Positions 13,278 to 22,438 are shown, numbered from the stretch's first letter. The stretch is 24,484 nucleotides of DNA from an uncultured Rikenella sp. (GCF_910577125.1 NZ_CAJTMN010000026.1:1-24484); one strand, 5' to 3'. Numbers and translations are program-made. The notes: generated from the sequence alone by a model not told the origin.

Positions 13278-15974
13278 ATGGAATACGATTTCAGAGCGAT
13301 CGAACAGAAATGGCAACGGCGGTGGGCCGAAGCGGGAACGTATCGGGTCGGGGTTGATCCGAAGCGGCCCAAATATTACGTGCTGGACATGTTTCCCTAT
13401 CCCTCCGGCGCGGGGCTGCACGTGGGGCACCCGCTGGGGTACATCGCTTCGGACATCTACAGCCGGTATAAGCGGCAGCGGGGCTTCAACGTGCTCCATC
13501 CGATGGGGTACGACGCCTTCGGCCTGCCGGCCGAGCAGTATGCCATTCAGACCGGCCAGCATCCGGCGGTGACCACCGAACAGAACATTGCCCGGTATCG
13601 CGAACAGCTGGACAAGATCGGCTTCGGCTTCGACTGGGAACGCGAAGTGCGGACGTGCGATCCGGGGTACTACAAGTGGACGCAGTGGGCCTTCGAGCAG
13701 ATGTACAACCACTACTACGACGCCGATTTGCAGCGGGCCATGCCGATCGAGCACCTGATGGCGAAGCATCCCGAGTGGAACGCTCTCTCCCCGAAAGAGC
13801 TTTCGGATACCTTGATGAACTACCGGCTGGCGTTTCAGGCCGATACCGTGGTGAATTGGTGCGAGGGGCTGGGAACCGTATTGGCCAATGACGAGGTGAA
13901 GGACGGGCTGTCGGTACGGGGCGGTTTCCCCGTCGAACAGAAGCGGATGCGGCAGTGGCTCCTGCGGGTGACCGCCTATGCCGAACGGCTGCTGACCGGG
14001 CTCGACGGGCTGGAGTGGAGCGAATCGCTCAAGGAGATTCAGCGCAACTGGATCGGACGGTCGGAAGGGGCGACCATGTTCTTCCCGATCAAAGGCTTTG
14101 CGACTTCGGGTCCCGAAGCTAAATTATTGGAGATTTTCACCACCCGGGCCGATACGGTTTTCGGCGTGACCTTTATGGTTTTGGCGCCGGAACACTCGTT
14201 TATTCAGGAGATTACCACGCCGGAGCAGCGGGAGGCAGTGGAGGCGTATATCGCCGAGACCAAGAAACGGAGCGAACGCGAGCGGATGGCGGATACCAAG
14301 CGGGTGAGCGGGGTGTTTACCGGAGCTTATGCTGTCAATCCGTTCAACGGTGTCGAGATACCGATCTGGGTGAGCGATTATGTGCTGGCCGGATACGGGA
14401 CGGGAGCGATTATGGCCGTGCCGGCGCATGACTCGCGGGACTGGGCGTTTGCCAAGCATTTTGATTTGCCGATTGTGCCGATCATCGAGTGCGATGTGAC
14501 CGAAGGCTCTTATGATGCCAAGGAGGGAAAACTGATCAACTCCGATTTTCTGACTGGACTCGATGTCAAGGAGGCCATTCCCACCATGTTCAAGGCAATC
14601 GAAGAGCGAGGTGTGGGCTGCAAGAAGATCAATTACCGGTTGAGGGACGCCATTTTCAGCCGTCAGCGGTACTGGGGCGAGCCTTTCCCCGTTTCGTATG
14701 ACGCCGACGGGGTGCCGCATCTGGTGCCGGAGGCGGAACTGCCGCTCCTGCTGCCGGAGACCGATAACTTTACCCCCACCGCCGACGGGCGGCCGCCGCT
14801 GGCCCGGATCGACGGGTGGCGGTACGAGACCAGCACCATGCCGGGGTTTGCGGGGTCGAGCGCTTACTACCTGCGGTATATGGATCCGAAGAACGACACC
14901 GCGCTGGTTTCAAAAGAGGCCAATGACTACTGGCGGAACGTAGACCTCTATGTGGGCGGGATCGAACACGCCACCGGGCACCTGATCTACTCGCGCTTCT
15001 GGAACAAGTTCTTGTATGATTTGGGGTATGTATGCGAGGACGAGCCCTTCAAAAAACTCGTCAACCAGGGGATGATCCAAGGGCGGTCGAACTTCGTCTA
15101 CCGCATCAAGGGAACCAACCGCTTTGTCAGCCTGGGGCTCAAGGATCAGTACGATACGCAGGAGATTCACGTGGACGTCAATATCGTGAAGAACGACGTG
15201 CTCGACATCGACGCCTTCCGGGCCTGGCGGCCGGAATTTGCGGATGCCGAATTCGTGCTCGAACCGGACGGGCGGTATGTCTGCGGCTGGGCCGTCGAGA
15301 AGATGAGCAAATCGATGTACAACGTGGTCAATCCGGACTACATCGTCGATACGTACGGGGCAGATACCCTGCGGATGTACGAGATGTTCCTCGGGCCGCT
15401 GGAGCAGTCGAAGCCGTGGGATACCAACGGGATCGACGGCGTGCACAAGTTCCTGAAACGGCTGTGGCGGCTCGTCGAGGGCGTTTCGGATGTTCCGGCC
15501 ACCGACGCGGAGCGCAAAGCGCTGCACAAGACCATCAAAAAAGTCGGCGAGGATATCGAAAACTTCTCGTTCAACACCGCCGTGAGCGCCTTTATGATCT
15601 GCCTCAACGAGCTGTACGACCGGAAGACCACCTCGCGGGAGATACTCGAACCGCTCGTGGCGCTCGTGACTCCGTTTGCGCCGCACATCGCCGAAGAGCT
15701 GTGGCACGGGCCGCTGGGGCATGCGGAGAGCGAGTCGGTGTGCGATGCGTCGTATCCGGTGGCCGAGGAGCGGTATCTCGTCGAATCGACCTTCGAGTAT
15801 CCCGTGTCGTTCAACGGCAAGACCCGCTTCAAACGGACATTCGACCGCTCTTTGACCCCTCAGCAGATTACCGAGGCCATCCGGGGGGACGAACAGACCC
15901 TCAAATACACCGACGGCAAAGCCATCCGGAAAGTGATCGTCGTGCCAGGCAAGATAATTAACGTTGTATGTTGA
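13278..15974 (+). CDS. leuS: Leucine-tRNA ligase
   Basis: 898 residues. Class I synthetase charging tRNA-Leu. Visible: FPYPSGAGLHVGHPLGY with the HIGH-type motif HVGH (48-51); the CP1 editing domain in the middle, with TTRADTVFGVTF and the GTGAIMAVPAHDSRD motif whose Asp is a known editing residue; KMSKS (675-679) in VEKMSKSMYNVVNPD; then the anticodon-binding helical domain and the C-terminal extension. The ATG at 13278 gives MEYDFRAIEQKW, the usual LeuS N terminus; the frame opens upstream only inside ctpA. It is 14 bases behind ctpA. Confidence 0.97.
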   Translation: MEYDFRAIEQKWQRRWAEAGTYRVGVDPKRPKYYVLDMFPYPSGAGLHVGHPLGYIASDIYSRYKRQRGFNVLHPMGYDAFGLPAEQYAIQTGQHPAVTTEQNIARYREQLDKIGFGFDWEREVRTCDPGYYKWTQWAFEQMYNHYYDADLQRAMPIEHLMAKHPEWNALSPKELSDTLMNYRLAFQADTVVNWCEGLGTVLANDEVKDGLSVRGGFPVEQKRMRQWLLRVTAYAERLLTGLDGLEWSESLKEIQRNWIGRSEGATMFFPIKGFATSGPEAKLLEIFTTRADTVFGVTFMVLAPEHSFIQEITTPEQREAVEAYIAETKKRSERERMADTKRVSGVFTGAYAVNPFNGVEIPIWVSDYVLAGYGTGAIMAVPAHDSRDWAFAKHFDLPIVPIIECDVTEGSYDAKEGKLINSDFLTGLDVKEAIPTMFKAIEERGVGCKKINYRLRDAIFSRQRYWGEPFPVSYDADGVPHLVPEAELPLLLPETDNFTPTADGRPPLARIDGWRYETSTMPGFAGSSAYYLRYMDPKNDTALVSKEANDYWRNVDLYVGGIEHATGHLIYSRFWNKFLYDLGYVCEDEPFKKLVNQGMIQGRSNFVYRIKGTNRFVSLGLKDQYDTQEIHVDVNIVKNDVLDIDAFRAWRPEFADAEFVLEPDGRYVCGWAVEKMSKSMYNVVNPDYIVDTYGADTLRMYEMFLGPLEQSKPWDTNGIDGVHKFLKRLWRLVEGVSDVPATDAERKALHKTIKKVGEDIENFSFNTAVSAFMICLNELYDRKTTSREILEPLVALVTPFAPHIAEELWHGPLGHAESESVCDASYPVAEERYLVESTFEYPVSFNGKTRFKRTFDRSLTPQQITEAIRGDEQTLKYTDGKAIRKVIVVPGKIINVVC

Positions 15975-16001
15975 TCCACCCCTCAAAAGCAGTTTGAATC
16001 C

Positions 16002-16901
16002 ATGAAACTCTTCCAGTCGAAACCCCGGGTCACCGCGACCGACGTCAAACGCGAGGTGCGCGCCTATCTGATTATGACCCTCGGGCTGATGATGTACTCA
16101 TTTGCTTGGACCGCCCTGCTCGTGCCGGCCGAAGTTCCCGGCGGCGGTGTCGGCGGTGTCGGCGCACTGGTTTTCTACGCGACCGGCATTCCGCTCGGGG
16201 TGACCTATATGGTCGTGAATATTTTTCTGCTCGCCCTCGGTTTCTGGATCCTCGGGCCGCGGTTCGGAGCCAAGACCATCTTCGGCGTCGTCTGCAACTC
16301 CTTCCTCCTCACCTTGCTGCAGGAGGTGTTGCCCGCCGATTTGATGGGGCTGGCAGACGACAAACTCCTTTCGGCCATATTGGGCGGGGGGATTGCCGGC
16401 GCCGGCGTCGGCCTCTGCTTCTCCGTCGGCGGATCGACCGGCGGAACCGATATCCTGGCCATGATCATCAACAAATACAGGAACGTCAGCCTCGGGAAAC
16501 TCATCATGCTGATGGACGTCGCTATCGTCGGCTGCTCTTACGTCGTCCTGCGCGACCTGTCGGCCGTCGTTTACGGGTACGTGACGATGTTCGCCATGGG
16601 GACAGCCGTCGACTGGGTCTTGTCGGGGAGCAAATCCTCGTCGCAGATCATGGTCTTCTCGCAGAAATATACCGACATCGCCGACCGCATCATGCGCGAC
16701 GTCAATCGCGGCGTGACGATCCTCGACGCGACGGGAGCCTACTCCAAGACGCCGCAGAAAGTCGTGATGGTCGTCTGCCGCCGCGGCGAGGCCGGCGACA
16801 TCTACCGCATCATCAAAGAGACCGACCCGAAAGCCTTCATTACCCAGGCCAGCGTCATGGGTGTTTTCGGCGAAGGGTTCGACGCCCTGAAAACCAAATA
16901 G
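16002..16901 (+). CDS. YitT family membrane protein with DUF2179 domain
   Basis: 299 residues. Five to six hydrophobic helices in the first 210 residues (for example MTLGLMMYSFAWTALLVPAE and VTYMVVNIFLLALGFWIL), with the family hallmark glycine-rich segments VPGGGVGGVGAL (45-56) and GGSTGGTDILAMIINK. The last 80 residues form the cytoplasmic DUF2179 domain (SQIMVFSQKYTDIADRIM, ending in TQASVMGVFGEGFD). The transported substrate, if any, is not known for most members. It is 27 bases behind leuS and 15 before the M23-type gene. Confidence 0.88.
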   Translation: MKLFQSKPRVTATDVKREVRAYLIMTLGLMMYSFAWTALLVPAEVPGGGVGGVGALVFYATGIPLGVTYMVVNIFLLALGFWILGPRFGAKTIFGVVCNSFLLTLLQEVLPADLMGLADDKLLSAILGGGIAGAGVGLCFSVGGSTGGTDILAMIINKYRNVSLGKLIMLMDVAIVGCSYVVLRDLSAVVYGYVTMFAMGTAVDWVLSGSKSSSQIMVFSQKYTDIADRIMRDVNRGVTILDATGAYSKTPQKVVMVVCRRGEAGDIYRIIKETDPKAFITQASVMGVFGEGFDALKTK

Positions 16902-16916
16902 AATCTCACCGGCGCG

Positions 16917-18251
16917 ATGACTCAGACCCAAACCACCACCTTCCGTGCGATCTTCCGTAAGATCTTCCGGCGCCATCCTCTGGTCGTCGTCTTTCTTTTC
17001 CTGTTGCTCGTCATCTTCGTCCTCGGCATCCTGCTCGTTATCCGGCGCTGCTCCGGGCCGGCGAACGGCTACGGCGGCGAGACGGACGGGGCACTCGTCG
17101 CCAGCGCCCGTTTCGACTCCATCGTGATGCGCTCCCAGAGCAAAGTCTACGGCCTGCCCATCGAAGCGTTCGAAGTCCAGACCGGTGAGATCGGGAACGG
17201 AGAGACCTTCTCGCAGCTGCTCAACCAGCGTTACAACGTCAATATCTCGGTCGTCAATCGCCTGATCGCTCTCTCCAAAGGGCGTTTCGAACCCCGGGAT
17301 ATCCGTGCGGGACATACCTACACCGCATTCCTGACCCCGGACAGCGCCCGGACCTTGTGCTACCTGGTGTACGAGCGGAACCAGACCGACTATGTGACAT
17401 TCTCCCTGTGCGACAGCGTCTACGTGCGGGTGGACAGGAAAGAGGTCGTCACCGAAGAGCGCTATGCCGAAGGGACGATCAGCAGTTCGCTGTACGCCAC
17501 CATTTACGAGAACAACCTCCCCGTGATACTCGGCGAGCGGATGGCGAAAATCTACCAGTCCGTGATCGACTTTTTCGCCTTGCAGAAAGGGGACAAATTC
17601 CGCGTCCTGTACGAAGAGCAGTTTATCGACACCGCCAGCGTCGGCGTGGGGACGATCTACGGCGTGGAGTTCGTCCATGCCGGCAAGAGCTATTGGGCCT
17701 ACCGGTTCAATCAGGACAACGAGTGGGGATATTGGGACGACAAGGGAGTCAACCTGAAACAGGCCATGCTGAAAGCTCCGCTGAGCTTCAGCGCGCGGAT
17801 CACCTCCCGTTTCGGCTCCCGGATTCATCCGATCAAGCGGATTCGACGGCAGCATAACGGCGTGGACTACGCTTGTCCGGTGGGGACTCCGGTGCGTGCC
17901 GTGGCTAACGGCGTGGTGACCCGGCGAGGATGGGATCCCTTCGGCGGCGGATGGCGGATCTGGATCAAACACGCGGGAGGATACGAATCGGCTTACCTGC
18001 ACCTGAGCCGTTTCGCCGTTCAGCAGGGAGCACGGGTTTCGCAGGGGCAGGTGATCGGCTACTCGGGGAATTCCGGCGGCTCGACCGGCCCGCACCTCGA
18101 CTACCGGTTGAAAAAGAACGGCAAGTATATCAATCCGCTGACCAATACCTCGCAGCCCAGCACCCCGATCCGTTCGGGAAACAAAGCCGCTTTCGAGCAG
18201 GCGAAGCAGGATGTGCGGAAAGTGATGGACGCCTATGCAGCAAAACGATAA
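16917..18251 (+). CDS. Membrane-anchored M23 (LytM-type) peptidase or peptidase-like protein
   Basis: 444 residues. One membrane anchor at about 20-43 (HPLVVVFLFLLLVIFVLGIL) puts the rest in the periplasm. A LysM/OapA-like region may lie at about 85-150 (NGETFSQLLNQRYNVNISVV). The C-terminal LytM domain has HNGVD (His313, Asp317), YLHLS (His362) and GPHLDYRL (His393). In active M23 enzymes the last motif is HxH and its second His binds zinc; here that position is Asp395. Asp can bind zinc, so activity is possible but uncertain; it may instead be a regulator of amidases, as EnvC and NlpD are. The end overlaps the next gene by 17 bases. Confidence 0.87.
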   Translation: MTQTQTTTFRAIFRKIFRRHPLVVVFLFLLLVIFVLGILLVIRRCSGPANGYGGETDGALVASARFDSIVMRSQSKVYGLPIEAFEVQTGEIGNGETFSQLLNQRYNVNISVVNRLIALSKGRFEPRDIRAGHTYTAFLTPDSARTLCYLVYERNQTDYVTFSLCDSVYVRVDRKEVVTEERYAEGTISSSLYATIYENNLPVILGERMAKIYQSVIDFFALQKGDKFRVLYEEQFIDTASVGVGTIYGVEFVHAGKSYWAYRFNQDNEWGYWDDKGVNLKQAMLKAPLSFSARITSRFGSRIHPIKRIRRQHNGVDYACPVGTPVRAVANGVVTRRGWDPFGGGWRIWIKHAGGYESAYLHLSRFAVQQGARVSQGQVIGYSGNSGGSTGPHLDYRLKKNGKYINPLTNTSQPSTPIRSGNKAAFEQAKQDVRKVMDAYAAKR

Positions 18252-18726
18252 AGAGTCGGCATTGTCGGTTGTCGATGCCCGGATCGTGCGTTTTATCGGA
18301 CGTCATCGGGTGATGACGCTGGCCGCGGCTTCAGGTGACGGAGCGGAGCCGGATTTGTGGTGCTGCAATCTTTTTTATGCCTACCTGGCGCCGGGGACGC
18401 TGGGTTTCGAGGGCGGCGCTTTCGTTTTCACCTCGCCGGCCGAGACCCGGCATGCGGTTTTGTTTGCCGTTCAGCCTCGAGTGGCTGCTTCGATCGTACT
18501 GGAGTCGAAGGTGGTGGGACGGTTGCAGGGGCTCCAGATCCAGGGCGCGGTGCATCGGGTGACCGATGCTTCGGAGTGGTTTCCGACAGTGCGGAACGCC
18601 TATTTGAAACGTTTCCCGTTTGCGGCTCTGATGTTGAGCGACTTGTGGCTGCTGGAGGTTTCTCAGTTGAAATATACCGACAATACTTTGGGCTTCGGCA
18701 CCAAGCTGCTTTGGCCGGGCCAGTGA
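18235..18726 (+). CDS. YhbP-like (UPF0306) split-barrel protein
   Basis: 163 residues. Resembles the UPF0306/YhbP family of the pyridoxamine 5'-phosphate oxidase-like flavin-binding barrels: the N-terminal V-D-A-R-I-V-R-F-I-G-R-H-R-V-M-T-L helix-strand, WCCNLFYAYL (43-52), ETRHAVLF, and the C-terminal signature KYTDNTLGFGTKLLW close to KFTDNTLGFGKKMIW recalled from E. coli YhbP. A small cytosolic protein whose substrate is unknown. Its ATG lies inside the end of the M23-type gene, implying coupled translation, and it ends the six-gene run. Confidence 0.82.
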   Translation: MQQNDKESALSVVDARIVRFIGRHRVMTLAAASGDGAEPDLWCCNLFYAYLAPGTLGFEGGAFVFTSPAETRHAVLFAVQPRVAASIVLESKVVGRLQGLQIQGAVHRVTDASEWFPTVRNAYLKRFPFAALMLSDLWLLEVSQLKYTDNTLGFGTKLLWPGQ

Positions 18727-18811
18727 GCGGCCGTTTTGTCGGCAGGTTCCGCAATTTGCGTCTTGCGGCGCGTGAGGTGCGCGGTCAGAGAAAGGGGTAG
18801 AGGCTGCCGCA

Positions 18812-18868
18812 GCGAAACGCAAGTTTCGCCCGTCCACGGGACGTGGGGCCCGGCCGGCCCGAGGCCAG
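18812..18868 (+). repeat. E module copy 7
   Basis: Hairpin 1: GCGAAAC-gcaa-GTTTCGC (18812-18829). Hairpin 2: CCACG-gga-CGTGG (18834-18846). Hairpin 3: GGCC (18852-18855) with GGCC (18863-18866). Confidence 0.83.
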
Positions 18869-18879
18869 TTGAAGCTTGA

Positions 18880-18954
18880 CGCGCGCCGCTGCCAAAAGAG
18901 GCGATTCAACAGTTTCGGCGATGAGCCGAAAGAATGAATCGCCCCCGGCGCGCG
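18880..18954 (+). repeat. C module copy 5
   Basis: Outer arms CGCGCGCC (18880-18887) and GGCGCGCG (18947-18954). Inner arms GGCGATTCAACAGTTTCGGC and GCCGAAAG-AATGAATCGCC; slightly shorter on the right arm than copy 4. Confidence 0.82.
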
Positions 18955-18957
18955 AAA

Positions 18958-19150
18958 CGCGGCGGAGCGATAGCGGAGCCGCAGTGAGGCGGACACGGGG
19001 CAGAGAGTTGGGCCGAGCTTTTGCGACCCTTTAGGGTCGTGCAGTCCGGCGCCATCCCCGGCGGCGGGCTGCAACTCGTCGGAGCTCGTTGCGCCCTTCG
19101 CTGGCGCCGGACTGCGATGGATTTTCGGCCTGCGCCCCGTCAGGGGCGCA
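18958..19150. repeat. F region 2
   Basis: GGCGGAGCGATAGCGGAGCC at 18961 and CTTTTGCGACCC-tttaGGGTCG at 19019 match 10343 and 10389 respectively, as does the GCTGGCGCCGGACTGCGATG segment near 19100. It is a shorter copy (about 190 bases) of the string found at 10340-10780. It leads, as there, into a minus-strand FISUMP remnant. Confidence 0.6.
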
Positions 19151-19167
19151 GGGTATCGCTCTTCCGT

Positions 19168-19360
19168 TTATTCCGAGAGGCAACGCAACTGAAAACCGTA
19201 ATCACGGCGATATGCTCGGCTGGTGACAAGGGCCAGGGAGTAAGCATTCAAGTACATGCTACGAGTCTCGTCGGTCGAAGACGACCAGCTATCGCCGTTG
19301 GTGCCTATACCGTACAGCGCGCCTGTATTGCCGCGGTAGCCCGGGGCGGGGATTCCGGCT
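19168..19360 (-). pseudogene. FISUMP-like C-terminal domain remnant 6
   Basis: Encodes GIPAPGYRGNTGALYGIGTN, then GDSWSSSTDETRSMYLNAY, then YGFQLRCLSE before TAA (19168-19170). The frame is intact over the domain piece but lacks an N terminus, a promoter and a start. It points away from the MATE gene 65 bases beyond. Upstream sequence before A-P-G is unrelated to that of remnants 2-5, so A-P-G marks the border of homology. Confidence 0.7.
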
Positions 19361-19424
19361 GCCTCGCATCGATTTTCGCACTCTTCCCCCTCTCGAATAC
19401 CTCCTCCATAGTCGGAAAATCATC

Positions 19425-20744
19425 GTGAACCGAAAAATCTTAGCCTTAGCCATCCCGAACATCGTCTCCAATGTGACCGTTCCCCTGTTGGGCATGGTCG
19501 ATCTGGGTATCGTGGGGCGTTTGGGCGACGACGCCCTGATCGGCGGAATCGCCGTCGGAGGCACCCTCTTCAACTTTCTTTATTGGAACTTCAGCTTCCT
19601 GCGCATGGGCACCAGCGGCCTCACCGCTCAGGCCTATGGCGCGCGCGACTTTCGTGAAGCAGCCCGGAACCTCGTTCGCGCCTTGTGCGTCGCCGGCATT
19701 GTCGCCTTGCTGTTGTGGGCCCTGCAACTGCCCGTGCTGCGAGGTGCGATGTACGCCATGGAGGGCAGCCCCGCCGTCGAGACAGCCGCGAGCCGCTATT
19801 TCTTCGTACGCATCTGGGCAGCCCCCGCCACCCTGGCGCTTTATGCCTTCACTGGCTGGTTCATCGGCATGCAGAACGCCCGGGCGCCGATGTGGATCGC
19901 CATCGGCATCAACCTCGTGAACATCGGCGCCAGTCTGGTCGCCGTCCGGCTCGGCGGGATGGGCATCGAAGGCGTCGCGCTCGGCACCGTCGTTGCCCAG
20001 TGGAGCGGCGTGGCCGCCGCCCTTTTTGTAATTCGGCGTTATTACGGCCGCTTTTTCGACCGAGACCTGCTGCTGCACAGCGGTGTGTCGAAGTGGAGCG
20101 TCATGCGGCGCTTCTTTCAGGTGAACCGCGACATCTTTTTGCGCACCGTCTGTCTCGTCGCCGTCTTCACCTACTTCACCGTCGCCTCGACCCGGATGGG
20201 AGATACCGTACTGGCCGTCAATACCCTTCTGTTACAGCTCTTTACTCTCTTCTCCTACCTGATGGACGGGTTCGCCTATGCCGGCGAAGCGCTTGCCGGC
20301 CGATACTGCGGCGCCGGCAATATGCCGATGCTGCATCGTGCCGTCCGGAGCCTTTTGAGCTGGGGGACAGGCGTGATGCTGTTTTTTACCCTTCTTTATG
20401 CGACGGCCGGCGAGTCGATACTCGCCCTGTTTACCGACAGTCCGACCATTCTCGCGGCAGCCCGGGAGTATACCGTGTGGGCCGTCTGTGTGCCCTTCTG
20501 CGGATTCCTGGCTTTCATACTGGACGGCGTGCTGGTCGGGATGACCGCGACCTGGGTGATGCGCAACGCCATGTTTGCAGCCACCGGCCTCTTTTTCGGA
20601 CTCTATTTCCTGTTGGAAACCCGGTCGGGAAACGCCGGACTGTGGATCGCCTTTTTGGGCTATCTTTTTCTGCGCGGCGCGTTCCAACTCCTTTTCTTCG
20701 GACGTCGGATTTTCGGTTGGTTTTCGGTGAGTAGAGAATCGTAA
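19425..20744 (+). CDS. MATE family efflux transporter
   Basis: 439 residues with about 12 hydrophobic segments in two halves, the MATE fold. The N terminus has the family pattern IPNIVSNVTVPLLGMVDLGI (residues 10-29) and then GTSGLTAQAYGARDFREAAR (64-83), typical of the DinF-like branch. Such proteins export cationic compounds in exchange for sodium or protons; the substrate cannot be told. The start is GTG at 19425; no in-frame ATG occurs before the conserved region. It stands alone between a repeat island and leuA. Confidence 0.92.
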   Translation: MNRKILALAIPNIVSNVTVPLLGMVDLGIVGRLGDDALIGGIAVGGTLFNFLYWNFSFLRMGTSGLTAQAYGARDFREAARNLVRALCVAGIVALLLWALQLPVLRGAMYAMEGSPAVETAASRYFFVRIWAAPATLALYAFTGWFIGMQNARAPMWIAIGINLVNIGASLVAVRLGGMGIEGVALGTVVAQWSGVAAALFVIRRYYGRFFDRDLLLHSGVSKWSVMRRFFQVNRDIFLRTVCLVAVFTYFTVASTRMGDTVLAVNTLLLQLFTLFSYLMDGFAYAGEALAGRYCGAGNMPMLHRAVRSLLSWGTGVMLFFTLLYATAGESILALFTDSPTILAAAREYTVWAVCVPFCGFLAFILDGVLVGMTATWVMRNAMFAATGLFFGLYFLLETRSGNAGLWIAFLGYLFLRGAFQLLFFGRRIFGWFSVSRES

Positions 20745-20836
20745 AATTTTATTTCCCAGAATATTGTGATATTTTTATTCGGGTTTGACGGCGTAAAAAA
20801 AACTTTTGGCGTTGTTGTCTCCCGGGTGTTGCGACG

Positions 20837-20844
20837 TACTTTTA
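20837..20844 (+). promoter_or_regulatory. Possible -7 box of leuA
   Basis: TACTTTTA differs from TAnnTTTG at the last base. TTGT lies about 21 bases upstream as a -33 candidate. The ATG is 25 bases downstream. The 125-base gap between the MATE gene and leuA is AT-rich, and no leader peptide or attenuator is evident. Confidence 0.4.
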
Positions 20845-20869
20845 CGTGCACTAAAAACGAAAAATTCGT

Positions 20870-22363
20870 ATGGCAGACAAATTATATGTCTTCGATACCA
20901 CCTTGCGCGACGGTGAGCAAGTGCCAGGTTGTCAGCTCAATACGGTCGAGAAGATCGAAGTGGCGCGTCAGCTCGAACTGCTCGGAGTCGACGTGCTGGA
21001 GGCCGGTTTCCCGGTGTCGAGCCCCGGGGACTTCAACTCCGTGCGCGAGATTTCGCGGGCGGTCCATCAGCCGACCATCTGCGCCCTCACGCGTGCCGTG
21101 GAGAAAGATATCGAAGTGGCCGCCGACGCCTTGAAATATGCCCGTCGCGGGCGGATCCACACCGGTATCGGAACCTCCGACGAACATATCCGGTATAAAT
21201 TCAACTCCACCCGCGAAGAGGTGCTGGAACGGGCCGTGGCGGCGGTGAAGTACGCCAAACGGTTCGTCGAGGACGTCGAGTTCTATGCCGAAGACGCCGG
21301 CCGGTCGGATAACGAATACCTGGCCCGGGTGGTCGAAGCGGTGATCAAGGCGGGGGCGACGGTGGTCAATATCCCGGATACGACGGGCTACTGCCTGCCG
21401 GCGGAGTATGCCGCCAAGATCGCCTACCTGATGGAACACGTGGACGGGGTGCATCGGGCGATCCTCTCGACCCACTGCCACAACGATCTGGGGATGGCCA
21501 CGGCCAATTCGCTGGCCGGGATTGCCGCCGGAGCGCGGCAGGTGGAGTGTACCGTCAACGGTATCGGCGAGCGGGCCGGGAACACGGCGCTGGAAGAGGT
21601 GGTGATGGCCCTGCGGTGCCACCGCGAACTGGAGATCGATACCGATATCGACACCAAGCGCATCACGGCGACCAGCCGGATGGTGTCGAGCCTGATGAAC
21701 ATGCCCGTGCAGGCCAACAAGGCGGTGGTCGGGCGGAACGCTTTCGCCCACTCGTCGGGGATTCACCAGGACGGCGTACTCAAGAACCGGGAAAGTTACG
21801 AGATCATGAACCCCGAGGATGTGGGGCTGGCCGACAACGCCATCGTACTCACCGCGCGCAGCGGACGGGCAGCCTTGAAACACCGGCTGGAGCAGATGGG
21901 CTACCTGCTGGAAGGGGACGAATTGGCGCAGGCTTATGAAAAGTTTCTCGTGCTGGCCGACAACAACAAGAACATACAGGACGAAGACCTGCTGCCGTTG
22001 GTGGGCGGGGCAGAGAAGCGCGACCGGCATGTCGAACTGACCTACTTGCAGGTGCTCTCGGGGACACTCGTACCGACCGCTACCGTTCGGGTTCGGGTCG
22101 GGGGGAGCGAAGTGACCGCCACGGCGACCGGGAACGGGCCGATCGACGCCTCCATCAATGCGATACGAACGATTATCAAGGATAAGATCACGCTGCAGGA
22201 GTTCCTGATCCAGGCCATGACCAAGGGGTCGAACGATTTGGGACGGGTACACATGCAGCTGGTTTACGGCGACGTGACGGTGCACGGGTTCGCGATCCAT
22301 GCGGATATCACCCGGGCGGCCGTCGAAGCCTATATCGACGGGGTGAACAAAGCGCTGGCGTAG
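20870..22363 (+). CDS. leuA: 2-isopropylmalate synthase
   Basis: 497 residues. Joins acetyl-CoA to 2-oxoisovalerate, the first committed step of leucine synthesis. The TIM-barrel HMGL-like domain has FDTTLRDGEQVPGC (8-21), metal-binding His202 and His204 in STHCHNDLG, and NGIGERAGN (about 229-237). A linker and the C-terminal allosteric LeuA dimer domain (from about 385) follow, ending EAYIDGVNKALA. The length fits the LeuA type with a leucine-feedback domain, so it is not a citramalate or homocitrate synthase lacking that domain; the exact substrate still rests on the family. The leuC gene follows after 650 bases of repeats. Confidence 0.94.
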   Translation: MADKLYVFDTTLRDGEQVPGCQLNTVEKIEVARQLELLGVDVLEAGFPVSSPGDFNSVREISRAVHQPTICALTRAVEKDIEVAADALKYARRGRIHTGIGTSDEHIRYKFNSTREEVLERAVAAVKYAKRFVEDVEFYAEDAGRSDNEYLARVVEAVIKAGATVVNIPDTTGYCLPAEYAAKIAYLMEHVDGVHRAILSTHCHNDLGMATANSLAGIAAGARQVECTVNGIGERAGNTALEEVVMALRCHRELEIDTDIDTKRITATSRMVSSLMNMPVQANKAVVGRNAFAHSSGIHQDGVLKNRESYEIMNPEDVGLADNAIVLTARSGRAALKHRLEQMGYLLEGDELAQAYEKFLVLADNNKNIQDEDLLPLVGGAEKRDRHVELTYLQVLSGTLVPTATVRVRVGGSEVTATATGNGPIDASINAIRTIIKDKITLQEFLIQAMTKGSNDLGRVHMQLVYGDVTVHGFAIHADITRAAVEAYIDGVNKALA

Positions 22364-22403
22364 TCTCTTTTCGGGGGCGGGATTTATTTGGGTAGATCCG
22401 GCC

Positions 22404-22438
22404 AGAGCATCCCGCAGGGATGCGCTCTAAAGTTTTTT
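22404..22438 (+). terminator. Intrinsic terminator of leuA (merging with island edge)
   Basis: GCATCCC (22407-22413), loop gca, GGGATGC (22417-22423), extended by AGAG/CTCT with one bulge, then AAAG and six T (22433-22438). It lies 40 bases after the leuA stop. The T-run also belongs to the AAGTTTTT edge motif of the island, so the function is less certain than the fold. Confidence 0.5.

Noticed and set aside
16098..18095. Long open frame (665 codons) on the minus strand opposite the YitT and M23-type genes
   Set aside because: An antisense artefact of codon bias; Asp/His/Gly-rich composition with no domain, and it spans two well-supported genes.
20882..22300. Open frame of 472 codons opposite leuA, and similar ones opposite ctpA, leuS, coaBC and leuC
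   Set aside because: Each is a frame shadow of a securely identified gene, without its own start context or motifs.
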